64,000 nt of DNA from JAGVSR01 sp963708775. Lineage in GTDB: Bacteria; Pseudomonadota; Alphaproteobacteria; Rhizobiales; Hyphomicrobiaceae. The notes below the pieces were generated by a model. The model did no database searches. It was not told the origin of the DNA and worked only from the letters and a program-made list of their open reading frames with translations. The translations under genes were made by a program, and so were the position numbers. Location of the stretch: NCBI GenBank assembly GCA_963708775.1, contig CAVPTI010000002.1, forward strand, positions 124,001-188,000, in the 5' to 3' direction. Shown here one piece after another: positions 44,783 through 54,297 of this stretch (positions within the stretch are counted from its first letter, which is position 1; each line of letters starts with the position of its first letter).

Positions 44783-47098
44783 TCAATTCATTGCAGCGCG
44801 CGCGGTAGCCTCTGCGGCCTCCGGCGCACCGGCGTGGCGTTCGTCATCGGTGTCGGGATGGACGGTGGGCCGTCCGTGGCGTGGGATGGTGATGCGCACC
44901 AGGGCCCCGCTTGCGCGGTCGGCGGCCAGCGGGGCGTCGTCGAGCGAGAGCGCGCCGCCGTGCTGTTCGGTGATCTTCTGGACGATGGCAAGGCCGAGGC
45001 CGGTGCCTTTGGATCCCTTGGTCGTTACATAGGGTTCCAGCAGGCGCGAGCGGTTCTGTTTCGGCAGCCCGATGCCATTGTCGATGACTTCGATGTCGAT
45101 GCGCTCCGACGAAACCCGGAGGATGGTTTCCACGCGGCCCGTTTCAGTCTGGCCGCCCTGCACGGCGCTTTCCACGGCTTCGGTCGCGTTCTTGACGAGG
45201 TTTGTCACCGCCTGCGTGATGAGGCGGCGGTCGAAGTTGGTCATCACGCGCTCGTCAGGCATGATGAGATCGTAGGTGAGGTTCTGGTGACTTTCGCGGA
45301 AGAGGATGACCGACTCCTGCACCGCATCGCGCAGATCGCCCTCCTCCATGACAGGTTTGGGAACGCGCGCGAAGGCCGCGAATTCGTCAACCATCGTTTT
45401 GATGTCGCCGGCCTGGCGCTCGATCGTGGCGGTCAGCTTGTCGAAGGTTTCGCGATCCTCGGTGATGAGCTTGCCGTACTTGCGGCGGATGCGCTCGGCC
45501 GAGAGGATGATAGGAGTCAGCGGATTTTTGATCTCATGGGCGATGCGGCGTGCCACGTCACCCCAGGCCGACGTGCGCTGGGCGGCGACGAGTTCGGAGA
45601 TGTCGTCGAACGTGACGACGGAGCCGACGGTGCCACCTTTTGCCTGCTCGTCCGTGACACGTGCGGAGAACGTGCGTTCGTCGCTGCCGACGACGCGCCG
45701 GATCTCGACAGCGCCTCTCGCCCGGATCGCGGGCTCCACCGCGCGTTCGAACACGGGCATGAATTCGGGCAGCGCATCGGCGATTGGTTTGCCGAGGAAT
45801 TCATTCTCGCGGATATCGAGGAGCTTTTGGGCTGACGGCGAAATCAGCGTGATGCATCGCTCGGCATCCACACCGATGATGCCGGATGAAACGCCGGCGA
45901 GCACCGCTTCGATGAAGCTCGTGCGATCGGACAGTTCTGAGTTGGCCGTGACGAGGGCGTCGCGCTGGTGCTTAAGTTCGCGCGTCATGGTGTTGAAGGT
46001 GCTCGACAGGCGGCGCAAGTCACCCTCGCCTCGTCGTTCGGGCAATTCGACATCGAGGTTGCCCGTCGAGACTTCGCGGGCGCCGGCGATGAGGCGGCGT
46101 ATGGGCGCCACGAAACGCCCCGCGAACCAGAGGCCGGCCCAGATGGCGGCGAGCAACGCCGTCATCGAAATCATGGTGTACATCAGCCCGTGCGCGAGCT
46201 TGAGGCCGCCACGCGCGCGGCGCAAACGATTGTACTCGTCGACGCTCTGCTCGGTGCGCTGCAGGTAGGCCATCACCTTTGGGCTGACGGCGCGCGTGAC
46301 GAGCAGGTATTGGCCAGGGAAGCGCTGCAACCGAGACAGAGCGGCGACACGCGCGCGTTCCAGCGATTTGATGATCGCGATCTGGCCCTTCTCGGCCTCT
46401 GAAATTGCAGCGAGAGGCGGGCCGACGAAGGTCTCCTTGGCATCGTCGAATGCAGAGAGCAGCAACTGTCCGTTGGGCGAGACGAGATAAGCGCTCGCAA
46501 GATCCCGCAGACCGGCTTGGGCAATCAGCAACTGTTTCAACGCTTCCGGCTTGTCGACGATATCGTCGGCCGCGGCATCAATATCGCGGGCCATGTTGGC
46601 GACGTCGGTGCGGATAACTGAGCCGTGTTCCTGAAGATAGGACTGCGCGACTTCCATCGAATTGTCGATGATGGACCGGGCACGCGCTGTGAACCAGCTG
46701 TCGATCGCGCGAGAAAACGTGATGGTCGCGGCGACGGCGAGCAGGATCGCGGGCAAAGCGGCGATAATGGAAAACAGGCCGACGATGCGAACATGCAGCC
46801 GGGCACCCGGCACTTCGGCTCGCCACGCTTGCCACAAGCCAATGCCCTGCCAAACAAGGATTGCGATCATCGCGACGATGAGGGCGATGTTGGTCAGCAG
46901 CGCGCCCAGCACGACATCGTCGCGCGGCGTGATCGGCGTGAGGCCCGTGAGGATGAGATACGTCGCAAGGCCCGAAACCAGCGAGAGAACGACCGTGACG
47001 AGGCCGATCCAGAAGGCGCGTTCGCTGGCGTCAAGGGACGGTGCCTGTGGCGGCCCGCCGGCGGTCTGGAATACGGCTTTCAATTTCGCTGTCACCAT
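44783..47098 (-). CDS. ntrY: Nitrogen regulation sensor kinase NtrY
   Basis: An intact 771-residue membrane kinase. Several N-terminal helices and a periplasmic loop are followed by HAMP (RRLIAGAREVSTGNLDVELP), PAS (AVLAGVSSGIIGVDAER), the H-box ARRIAHEIKNPLTPIIL with the phosphorylated His, and the ATP-binding domain (DNGIGLPKQNRSRLLEPY, TKGSKGTGLGLAIVQKI). It phosphorylates NtrX. The Pro-rich, Ala-rich C-terminal end is atypical but harmless. The stop is 22 bases from ntrX. A gap of about 220 bases separates it from ntrC and may hold its own promoter. Confidence 0.96.
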   Translation of the reverse strand: MVTAKLKAVFQTAGGPPQAPSLDASERAFWIGLVTVVLSLVSGLATYLILTGLTPITPRDDVVLGALLTNIALIVAMIAILVWQGIGLWQAWRAEVPGARLHVRIVGLFSIIAALPAILLAVAATITFSRAIDSWFTARARSIIDNSMEVAQSYLQEHGSVIRTDVANMARDIDAAADDIVDKPEALKQLLIAQAGLRDLASAYLVSPNGQLLLSAFDDAKETFVGPPLAAISEAEKGQIAIIKSLERARVAALSRLQRFPGQYLLVTRAVSPKVMAYLQRTEQSVDEYNRLRRARGGLKLAHGLMYTMISMTALLAAIWAGLWFAGRFVAPIRRLIAGAREVSTGNLDVELPERRGEGDLRRLSSTFNTMTRELKHQRDALVTANSELSDRTSFIEAVLAGVSSGIIGVDAERCITLISPSAQKLLDIRENEFLGKPIADALPEFMPVFERAVEPAIRARGAVEIRRVVGSDERTFSARVTDEQAKGGTVGSVVTFDDISELVAAQRTSAWGDVARRIAHEIKNPLTPIILSAERIRRKYGKLITEDRETFDKLTATIERQAGDIKTMVDEFAAFARVPKPVMEEGDLRDAVQESVILFRESHQNLTYDLIMPDERVMTNFDRRLITQAVTNLVKNATEAVESAVQGGQTETGRVETILRVSSERIDIEVIDNGIGLPKQNRSRLLEPYVTTKGSKGTGLGLAIVQKITEQHGGALSLDDAPLAADRASGALVRITIPRHGRPTVHPDTDDERHAGAPEAAEATARAAMN

Positions 47099-47319
47099 TG
47101 CGCCGGTCGATCATTGCCGCTGTGCGAGGCCCGGCGATAATCCAGGCGGTTGTTCAGCCGACCCGTTACTGTGTGCTGGACGGCACGCAGGCAGGGTTTG
47201 GCGAGGCGCTCGCGCAACGCTTGGGTCGAGCCGTGCAGCACCCCAGTCACAAAAGACAGCGAACTGTGACATTTTCGCGACAAGAACGTCAACCAGCATT
47301 ACGTTCGTCGCTGGCATCA

Positions 47320-48765
47320 TCACACTAGCGGCGTGCGAAAGACCTTGATGTTGAGTTCTTTTATTCGACTGCGCAGGGTGTTGCGATTGAGGCCTAAAAG
47401 TTCAGCGGCACGGATTTGATTGCCGCGCGTTGCCGCCAAGGCCGCCGACAGCAGCGGGTATTCGACCTGGCGGATGATCCGGTCATAGAGACCGGCGGGA
47501 GGCAGATCGTTGCCGAACTCCCCGAAATAGCCGGCGAGATGGCGCTCGACGAGTTCGGACAGGTCCTTGGTGTTTGCGACGGCTGCCGGCATGCGCGCCG
47601 GTATCGCCTCTGCGAGTTCCTGCTCAATGATCGGCGCAGTGATGAGATCTTGGGTGTGGAGGGCGGCCACACGGCGGACGAAGTTTTCCAGTTCCCGCAC
47701 GTTGCCGGGCCAGGGATGCTGCTTGAGGCGATCGATGGCAGCCTGCTCAATCGATTTCTGGCCAAGGCCTTCGCGGGCTGCAAAGCGCAGGAAGTGGCGC
47801 GTCAGGTCGCCGATGTCCTCAGTCCGCTCGCGCAGCGGCGGCAGCCGCAGGGGCACAACGTTCAGGCGGTAGAACAGGTCTTCGCGGAAGAGACCTTGCT
47901 GGATCTGCGAGCGCAGGTCGCGATGGGTCGCGGCAATGATGCGGACGTTTGTGCGGATTGGCGTGCGGCCGCCAACGGTTGTGTATTCACCCTGCTGGAG
48001 AACGCGCAGGAGCCGCGTCTGGGCTTCGAGCGGCATGTCTCCAATTTCGTCGAGGAACAGCGTGCCGCCCTCAGCCTGTTCGAAACGGCCCTGCGTGCGC
48101 GCCTGGGCGCCGGTGAAGGCTCCCTTCTCATGACCGAACAATTCGCTTTCGATCAGTTCGCGCGGAATGGCTGCCATGTTGATGGCGACGAAGGGACCCG
48201 TACGGCGCTTGCCGTGATCGTGGAGCACTCGGGCGACGAGTTCCTTGCCTGTACCGCTCTCGCCCGTGATCATGATCGTGAGTTCGGTCTGCGTCAGGCG
48301 CGCGAGCGCGCGGTAGATATCCTGCATGGCCGGTGATCGGCCGATGAGGGGCAGTTCCTCGCCGTCGGCGGTTTCGGGTCCGCGCTGTGGTTTGCGGCCG
48401 GGGGCGGCGAGCGCTCGGGACACGACGGAGACGACTTCGGCGAGATCGAAAGGCTTCGGCAGATATTCGTAGGCGCCTTTTTCGGCGGCCGTCAGCGCCG
48501 TCATCAGCGTGTTCTGAGCGCTCATGACGATGATCGGCAGATCGGGCCGCAGCTTCTTGATGCGCGGGATCAGATCGAAGGCGTTCTCGTCGGGCATGAC
48601 GACATCGGTGATCACGACATCGCCCTCCCCCTGGCTCACCCATCGCCAGAGCGTCGCCGCGTTGCCGGTGGCGCGCGGCGCATAACCGGCCCGCGCGAGG
48701 GCTTGGTTCAGAACCGTGCGGATCGCGGTATCGTCATCGGCAATGAGGATCGTGCCACGAGCCAT
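47320..48765 (-). CDS. ntrC: Nitrogen regulation response regulator NtrC
   Basis: An intact 481-residue sigma54 activator. Asp54 (VVITDVVMPDENAF) is the phosphorylation site, the AAA+ domain has GESGTGKELVARVLH, the complete GAFTGA loop (GHEKGAFTGAQAR) and FLDEIGDMPLEAQTRLL, and the C-terminal Fis-type HTH contains GNQIRAAELLGLNRNTLRSR. It activates nitrogen-limitation genes when phosphorylated by NtrB. Adjacent to ntrB, with five bases between them. Confidence 0.97.
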   Translation of the reverse strand: MARGTILIADDDTAIRTVLNQALARAGYAPRATGNAATLWRWVSQGEGDVVITDVVMPDENAFDLIPRIKKLRPDLPIIVMSAQNTLMTALTAAEKGAYEYLPKPFDLAEVVSVVSRALAAPGRKPQRGPETADGEELPLIGRSPAMQDIYRALARLTQTELTIMITGESGTGKELVARVLHDHGKRRTGPFVAINMAAIPRELIESELFGHEKGAFTGAQARTQGRFEQAEGGTLFLDEIGDMPLEAQTRLLRVLQQGEYTTVGGRTPIRTNVRIIAATHRDLRSQIQQGLFREDLFYRLNVVPLRLPPLRERTEDIGDLTRHFLRFAAREGLGQKSIEQAAIDRLKQHPWPGNVRELENFVRRVAALHTQDLITAPIIEQELAEAIPARMPAAVANTKDLSELVERHLAGYFGEFGNDLPPAGLYDRIIRQVEYPLLSAALAATRGNQIRAAELLGLNRNTLRSRIKELNIKVFRTPLV

Positions 48766-48770
48766 CTACT

Positions 48771-49922
48771 TCATTCTCCTGGGTTCTGGTCTTCACCACG
48801 CTTTCGCTCCTGCAGGGGCAGAAGCACGCGGAACACGGTCCGGCGGGGTTCGCTGTCGTATTCGATGATGCCGCCATGATCGCCGATGATCTTGGCAACG
48901 AGCGCAAGTCCCAATCCGGTTCCGTTATGCTTGGTGGTCACGAAGGGATCGAACAGGTGGGGCCTGAGATGTTCGGGCACGCCGTTGCCGTTGTCTTCGA
49001 CCTGGATGAGCAGGGGCAGGCTGACGCGCGTGTTGGAGCCCGGCACAGAGAGGCGCACGCCGGGACGAAACTTCGTCGTGAGAACGATGCGGCCGTGATC
49101 GGCGCTCTCGCCGGCGGCTTCGGCGGCGTTCTTCACGAGGTTGAGAAACGCCTGCACGAGCTTGTCGCGGTTGCCCGGCACAAACGGCAGCGAAGGGTCG
49201 TAATCCTCGATGAAGCGGATACCGCGCGCGAAGCCTGTCTCGGCGAGACGGCGCACATGGTTCAGAACGTCATGGATGTTGACCGGCTCCTTTGCGAGCG
49301 GCCGCTCGTCGCCAAAGACTTCCATGCGATCCACGAGATTGCGGATGCGGTCGGTCTCGGCGCAGATCAACTGGGTGAGCGCGCGATCTTCGTCAGATAG
49401 AGCAGGTTCGAGAAGCTGCGCCGCGCCGCGGATGCCTGACAGCGGGTTCTTGATTTCGTGGGCGAGGACCGCGGCCATGCCGGAGACGGTGCGGGCGGCG
49501 GCGCGATGGGTGAACTGCCGCTCGATCATCTGCGCCATGTTGCGCTGCTGAATCATGAGCAAGATATGCCCCGCGCGCTCGGGGAATGGCCCGGCGTGCA
49601 CGTCGACGAGTTTGGGCATCAGGAATTTCGGCGAATGCATTTCGACGCCGTACTCGTTGACGGTCGCACCGCTGCGGCGAACCTGATCGAGCAAGGGGAG
49701 CAATGGGCAGCCGAACGCCAAGAATTCGTCGAGCGTCTGGCGCTTCAGAACGGCGATGCTGGAGGAGAGAAAGGATTCGGCGGCCGAGTTGGCAAAAACG
49801 ATGCGGTTTTTCTCTGCCAGCACGAAGATGGGATAGGGCAGCGCGTACAGCAGCAGATCGAGTTCGATCGGCTTATCGTTCTCCGCCGTTTTCGGCGATC
49901 GCGCTTCGGCGGGCGATGTCAT
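48771..49922 (-). CDS. ntrB: Nitrogen regulation sensor kinase NtrB (GlnL)
   Basis: An intact ~383-residue cytosolic kinase/phosphatase for NtrC, controlled by PII. PAS domain (YPIFVLAEKNRIVFANSAAE), H-box VLAHEIKNPLSGIRGAAQLL, and an ATP-binding domain with NLVKNAAEAAG, DNGNGVPEHL and TGLGLALVAKI. The ATG at 49922 overlaps the dusB stop by four bases (ATGA), which fixes the start and shows translational coupling. Confidence 0.97.
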   Translation of the reverse strand: MTSPAEARSPKTAENDKPIELDLLLYALPYPIFVLAEKNRIVFANSAAESFLSSSIAVLKRQTLDEFLAFGCPLLPLLDQVRRSGATVNEYGVEMHSPKFLMPKLVDVHAGPFPERAGHILLMIQQRNMAQMIERQFTHRAAARTVSGMAAVLAHEIKNPLSGIRGAAQLLEPALSDEDRALTQLICAETDRIRNLVDRMEVFGDERPLAKEPVNIHDVLNHVRRLAETGFARGIRFIEDYDPSLPFVPGNRDKLVQAFLNLVKNAAEAAGESADHGRIVLTTKFRPGVRLSVPGSNTRVSLPLLIQVEDNGNGVPEHLRPHLFDPFVTTKHNGTGLGLALVAKIIGDHGGIIEYDSEPRRTVFRVLLPLQERKRGEDQNPGE

Positions 49923-50974
49923 GCGGCCTGCCTCCGTGCATTGGCGGCTTCCGCATAGGCTTCGTCCAGGCCCGCGAGAACGAACGCAGCGTTCTCTTGG
50001 GTGCACAATTGCCGGCGCCAGCGCTTCACCGCATCGTCAGGCAGTCCGCTCGTTTCGAGGTACCAACCGATGTGTTTGCGGGCATTTCTAAGTCCAAGAT
50101 GCGCGCCGTAGTGGTCGAGCATTGCGGCGACGTGATCCTTGGCGATGCGGCACTGGGTTTCTGTTGACGGGGCGCCGGGATCAATGCCGGTTGCGAGGGC
50201 TTGCGCGATGCGGCCCGGCTGCCAGGGTGCGCCGTAGGCCCCGCGACCGATCATGACGCCGTCGGCGCCGGATTGGGCCAGGGCATTGCGCGCATCATCG
50301 ACAGAGACGATGTCGCCATTGACGATGACCGGAATGGAAAGCGCGTCTTTGACACGTCGCACGAAGGCCCAGTCGGCACTGCCTTTGAAAAACTGATTGC
50401 GCGTGCGGCCATGAACGGTGACGAGGCGAATGCCGGCTTCTTCAGCGCGGCGGGCGAGTTCGGGGGCGTTGCGGGAGGCGTCATCCCAACCGAGCCGCAT
50501 CTTGAGCGTGACCGGCACCTGCACGGCGCCGATGACCGCTTCGATGAGGGCCAAAGCGTGGGTGAGATCGCGCATCAGGGCGCTCCCCGACGCCTTGCCG
50601 GTCACCTCGCGCGCGGGGCAGCCCATGTTGATGTCGATGATGTCGGCGCCTTCGTCTTGGGCGATACGGGCGCCTTCGGCCATCAGGTGTGGCTCACAGC
50701 CGACGAGTTGTATAACGTGGGGTGAGAGGTCTCCGCCTTCCGCGCGGCGCCGGACGTCGGGGCGGCTGGCGATGAGTTCCGCGCTGGCGACCATTTCCGA
50801 TACGACGAGGCCGGCGCCCAGCGCATCAGCCAGCCGGCGGAACGGCAGATCTGAAACACCCGTCATGGGTGCCAGAAACACGTTGTTCCGTGGTGCTATC
50901 ATCGCAATTGAGAGTGCCGGCATCGGAACGGCCCCCCTGGAGCGTGGCCGAAATGAGTATGTTTTAGGCAGCAA
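49919..50974 (-). CDS. dusB: tRNA-dihydrouridine synthase DusB (NifR3)
   Basis: An intact ~351-residue flavoenzyme that reduces uridines in tRNA. FLAPMTGVSDLPFRRLADAL, DINMGCPAREVTGKASGSAL (active-site Cys), VTVHGRTRNQFFKGSADW and GVMIGRGAYGAPW are family signatures. The first 17 residues before MPALSIAMIAPRN look non-conserved, so ATG 50923 is an alternative start. First gene of the dusB-ntrBC block and divergent from ispDF, as in most Hyphomicrobiales. Confidence 0.95.
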   Translation of the reverse strand: MLPKTYSFRPRSRGAVPMPALSIAMIAPRNNVFLAPMTGVSDLPFRRLADALGAGLVVSEMVASAELIASRPDVRRRAEGGDLSPHVIQLVGCEPHLMAEGARIAQDEGADIIDINMGCPAREVTGKASGSALMRDLTHALALIEAVIGAVQVPVTLKMRLGWDDASRNAPELARRAEEAGIRLVTVHGRTRNQFFKGSADWAFVRRVKDALSIPVIVNGDIVSVDDARNALAQSGADGVMIGRGAYGAPWQPGRIAQALATGIDPGAPSTETQCRIAKDHVAAMLDHYGAHLGLRNARKHIGWYLETSGLPDDAVKRWRRQLCTQENAAFVLAGLDEAYAEAANARRQAA

Positions 50975-51098
50975 GCAAAACTGCCCTCAAGTTGTGCAAC
51001 ATAGGGTCTGCCCTGTGCTTCCGCAAGCGTCAACTCGATTGTATGATTGCGGCCTTACGACCGGGATATTACGTAGTTAGCCCCGGAATTCCCTGGCA

Positions 51099-52308
51099 GT
51101 GGAGACCGTTTACGTGCGCATCGCCGCCCTTATCGTCGCCGCCGGACGCGGCACCCGGGCGGGAACGGACGTACCCAAACAATATGCATTCATTGGCGGG
51201 CGGTCCGTGCTTGCGCGCGCTGTTGCTGTCTTTTCTGGCCACAGCGCAATTGGAAGACTGCAAGCGGTCATCCATCCGGATGATCTCGATCTCTATGCGT
51301 CGAGTCTCTCGACCGAGGCTTACGAGCTTGCACCGCCGGTCCACGGCGGAGCCTCGCGGCAGGCGTCGGTTCGCGCTGGACTGGCCGCGCTGGCGGACTG
51401 GGCTCCAGATCTCGTTCTCATTCACGACGCCGCGCGGCCATTCGTGACCGTCTGCCGTGATCGATCGCGTCATCGGCGCTCTCGGATCGTTTCCAGGCGC
51501 TATCCCGGGACTTGCAGTGGCGGACACCCTCAAGCGCGCCAATGCCGACGGGATCATTGCGGAGACGATCGCACGCGATGGTCTCTGGCGTGCTCAGACG
51601 CCGCAAGGCTTCCGCTATGCCTCTATTTTGGCCGCGCACGCCAAGGCCGCGGCGGCGGGACGCGATGACTTCACGGACGATGCGGCGATTGCCGAATGGG
51701 CCGGACTGAAGGTCGCCCTCGTCGAGGGCGCGCCGGACAACGTTAAAATCACCACGGCGGCCGACGTCGAAGAGGCGCGCCGGAAACTCGAGGCACCCAT
51801 GACCCTGGAACCGCGGATCGGCACGGGCTTCGATGTGCACCGCTTTGCGGAGGGATCGAGCGTTTGGCTCTGTGGCGTGGAGATCCCGCACACGCATAGG
51901 CTCGAGGGCCATTCAGATGCCGATGTCGGGCTGCATGCGCTGACAGACGCGCTGCTCGGCACCATTGGCGATGGCGATATCGGCCAGCATTTCCCGCCGT
52001 CCGATCCAAAGTGGAAAGGTGCGGCGTCTCACCTGTTTCTTGCGGATGCCGCCCGCCGGGTGCGCGAGCGGGGCGGTCGGATCGTGAACGTCGATGTCAC
52101 GTTTCTGGCTGAGGCTCCGAAGATCGGGCCGCATCGTCCGGCCATGCAGGCCCGGGTCGCGGAAATTCTGGCGATCACGCCCGATCGGGTCGGGATTAAA
52201 GCCACCACAATGGAAGAACTGGGCTCGATCGGGCGACGGGAGGGCATCGTGGCGATGGCGAGCGCCCTTGTTCTTCTTCCGTTCTCCACATCTGCCGAGG
52301 TCGCCTGA
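51099..52308 (+). CDS. ispDF: Bifunctional IspD-IspF isoprenoid enzyme (one frameshift)
   Basis: Fusion of two non-mevalonate pathway enzymes: 4-diphosphocytidyl-MEP synthase and MEcPP synthase. IspD part: IAALIVAAGRGTRAGTDVPK, YAFIGGRSVLARAV, LIHDAARPFVT, then after removal of one extra T at about 51449, IDRVIGALGSFPGAIPGLAV and RAQTPQGFRY. IspF part from about residue 232: RIGTGFDVHRFAEGSSVW, GHSDADVGLHALTDALLGT with metal-binding Asp/His and TTMEELGSIGRREGI. The repaired length is ~402 residues. GTG 51099 or GTG 51114 could start. The fusion is characteristic of many alphaproteobacteria. Confidence 0.95.
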
Positions 52309-52366
52309 GCCCCGCGACATTGACCCCTCTGGCAGAATCGCGGCACACCCGGCATAGCAGTTGTAT

Positions 52367-52379
52367 GGTCAAAAAGACC
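52367..52379. promoter_or_regulatory. Short inverted repeat upstream of the MarR gene
   Basis: GGTC-AAAAA-GACC lies about 40 bases before the MarR start in an AT-richer stretch. MarR proteins usually bind longer palindromes, so this is only a weak operator candidate. Confidence 0.2.
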
Positions 52380-52416
52380 TCAAGATTATGAGTTCGACCC
52401 TCTCAGAGGCGATGCG

Positions 52417-52905
52417 ATGAACATTATGACCCAACCTCTCGAACGTGCGGCCAAAGAGCCGGCCAACATGGCAGATATCGCCGAAACAACGGCGTCGTCC
52501 TGTCTTGCCACAAGAGTGCGCCAGCTCTCGCGCATCATCACCCGCGTCTACGACGATGCGATGCGGCCACTCGGCATCACGGCCAGCCAGTACACGCTGC
52601 TGGCGCAGCTTGCCGCGCGCGACGGGATCACCGCGGTCGAGATCGGGCACGAACTCGACATCGAGAAGTCGACGCTGTCACGCAACCTGAAGCGCCTGCT
52701 TGCTCTTGGCCTGATCATCATGGATCCGCCGGCAGGGCGCCGCGGTCGCGGCCTTCACCTGACGCCGAAGGGCCAGGGTGTACTGCGCGACGCGTTTCCG
52801 GTTTGGCAGAATGCGCAGAGCCACGCTACAGCGGTTATGGGCGGGGACTTGCGAGCCACGCTGGACGGGCTTCTGAAGCAGGCTGAAAAGCTCGTCGCAC
52901 CCTGA
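52417..52905 (+). CDS. MarR family transcriptional regulator
   Basis: An intact 162-residue winged-helix regulator. VRQLSRIITRVYDDAMRPLG and ITASQYTLLAQLAARDGITA lead into the recognition region IGHELDIEKSTLSRNLKRLL, followed by the wing (IIMDPPAGRRGRGLHLTPKG). MarR dimers usually repress their own gene or neighbours and are released by small phenolic ligands or oxidation. There is no adjacent efflux or degradation operon to suggest the effector; the flanking genes (ispDF, pncC) are housekeeping. A strong terminator follows. Confidence 0.9.
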   Translation: MNIMTQPLERAAKEPANMADIAETTASSCLATRVRQLSRIITRVYDDAMRPLGITASQYTLLAQLAARDGITAVEIGHELDIEKSTLSRNLKRLLALGLIIMDPPAGRRGRGLHLTPKGQGVLRDAFPVWQNAQSHATAVMGGDLRATLDGLLKQAEKLVAP

Positions 52906-52941
52906 AGTTTTGCCCGCCCGCCAGATCGGCGCTAAGTTTAG

Positions 52942-52980
52942 AGGCCGGCGTCTCATTCGAGGCGCCGGCCTTCTCTTGTT
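52942..52980 (+). terminator. Intrinsic terminator after the MarR gene
   Basis: AGGCCGGCG (52942-52950) pairs perfectly with CGCCGGCCT (52963-52971); the loop can extend with CTC/GAG. TCTCTTGTT follows. It lies between the MarR gene and pncC. Confidence 0.75.
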
Positions 52981-52994
52981 CCGGACTGCACCTC

Positions 52995-53513
52995 ATGCTG
53001 GCTGAAGACATTCTGGAAACGGCGCGGAGCCTCGTTGCTGCCTATGCGGCTGCGGGATTGAAGATCGTGACGGCTGAGAGTTGTACTGGCGGGCTCGTTG
53101 CGGCGGCCATTACGGATGTTCCGGGATCATCGGCCGTGCTCGAGCGCGGTTTTGTCACCTACTCAAACGAAGCCAAGGCCGAGGCGCTCGGCGTAGGCGT
53201 TGAATTGCTCGAAGCGCATGGTGCGGTGAGTGCGCAGGTTGCCGTCGCCATGGCGGAGGGAGCGTTGCGTCAATCGCGGGCCGACGTTGCGGTGTCGATT
53301 ACGGGCATTGCGGGCCCAGGCGGCGCGACGGAGACGAAGCCGGTCGGACTTGTCTATCTCGCTGTGGCCCGGTCGGGTCGCGGGACCGTAGACGCCGTAT
53401 ACCACTTCGGTGATCCCGGTCGCCGGCAGGTGCGGGAGGCCGCTGTCCGCAGAGCGTTCGATATGCTGGCGGGGGCGCTCGCCGAGCGTGCCATTCCGGC
53501 GCAACGGAGTTGA
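52995..53513 (+). CDS. pncC: Nicotinamide-nucleotide amidase (CinA C-terminal domain protein)
   Basis: An intact 172-residue stand-alone CinA C-domain. TAESCTGGLVAAAITDVPGS contains the Ser/Thr/Lys-type amidase signature, and SITGIAGPGGATETKPVGLV is the conserved distal motif. The enzyme deamidates NMN to nicotinate mononucleotide in NAD recycling. It is often found near ispDF and a ubiquinone-binding (coq10-like) gene in alphaproteobacteria; only ispDF is here. The next gene starts two bases after its stop. Confidence 0.93.
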   Translation: MLAEDILETARSLVAAYAAAGLKIVTAESCTGGLVAAAITDVPGSSAVLERGFVTYSNEAKAEALGVGVELLEAHGAVSAQVAVAMAEGALRQSRADVAVSITGIAGPGGATETKPVGLVYLAVARSGRGTVDAVYHFGDPGRRQVREAAVRRAFDMLAGALAERAIPAQRS

Positions 53514-53515
53514 TC

Positions 53516-54292
53516 ATGAGCCCAATCCACCTTCTCGCAGTCGGTCTTGCGACCCTTCTAACGGCGCCTCAGGTGCGCGCGGCGGACACGACGGCGAGGG
53601 AGGTGACCGAGCAATTATTTCGCGCGTCGGGCCCGGTGGATCTGTCCGGACGGGATCTTGAAGGGCTCGATCTGTCGCTTATCGACTTCAAGAAAACGCG
53701 ACTGGCGAAGTCGAACATGTTCGGGGTCAACCTGACGGGTTCCGATCTCACCGGCGCCGATCTTTCCTCCGTCAATCTCGACCGGGCCAACATCATCGGC
53801 GCAAAGTTCGATGGAGCAAACCTCTCGGGCGCGAGCCTGTTGCGGCCATCCACGACGATGGGCCGGCAGCCGGGCGGCGAAACACCTCCAAGCTTTGTTG
53901 GTGCGGACATGAAGGGTGCGAAGGTGTTCGGACAGCTGAGCCGGGTCGATCTTTCGCGTGCCAATCTGGAGGGCGCGACGCTCGCTCCGTTCGGCAAGAC
54001 CGGTTTCATCGAAGATCTGTTTCGCACCGAACTGGAAGGGGCGCAGCTCAACGGCACCAATTTCGGCGGCAGCGACCTCACCTACGTTTCATTCCGGTTT
54101 GCGAGCCTCAAGGGTGCCAATCTGAAGGGTGCAAAGCTGCACAACGCCGATTTCTCCAAAGCGGATTTGACGGACGCCGATCTCACCGGCGCCGACGTGA
54201 AGGATGCGGATTTCGACGGCGCCACTCTGACCGGCGTCAAGGGTCTGGACCGGCTGGCTAGCCGCGATACGGCGCGTAATCTCCAGAACTGA
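53516..54292 (+). CDS. Secreted pentapeptide-repeat protein
   Basis: About 258 residues. A signal peptide (IHLLAVGLATLLTAPQVRA) precedes a run of A(D/N)LxX repeats, for example DLSGRDLEGLDLSLIDFKKT, NLTGSDLTGADLSSVNLDRA and ADLTDADLTGADVKDADFDG, which fold into a right-handed quadrilateral beta helix. The central part is interrupted by a ~25-residue non-repeat insert (STTMGRQPGGETPPSF). Role unknown; secreted members may be structural or binding proteins. The ATG lies two bases after the pncC stop, so translation is probably coupled. It converges with the cytochrome-like gene. Confidence 0.85.
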   Translation: MSPIHLLAVGLATLLTAPQVRAADTTAREVTEQLFRASGPVDLSGRDLEGLDLSLIDFKKTRLAKSNMFGVNLTGSDLTGADLSSVNLDRANIIGAKFDGANLSGASLLRPSTTMGRQPGGETPPSFVGADMKGAKVFGQLSRVDLSRANLEGATLAPFGKTGFIEDLFRTELEGAQLNGTNFGGSDLTYVSFRFASLKGANLKGAKLHNADFSKADLTDADLTGADVKDADFDGATLTGVKGLDRLASRDTARNLQN

Positions 54293-54297
54293 GGCCG

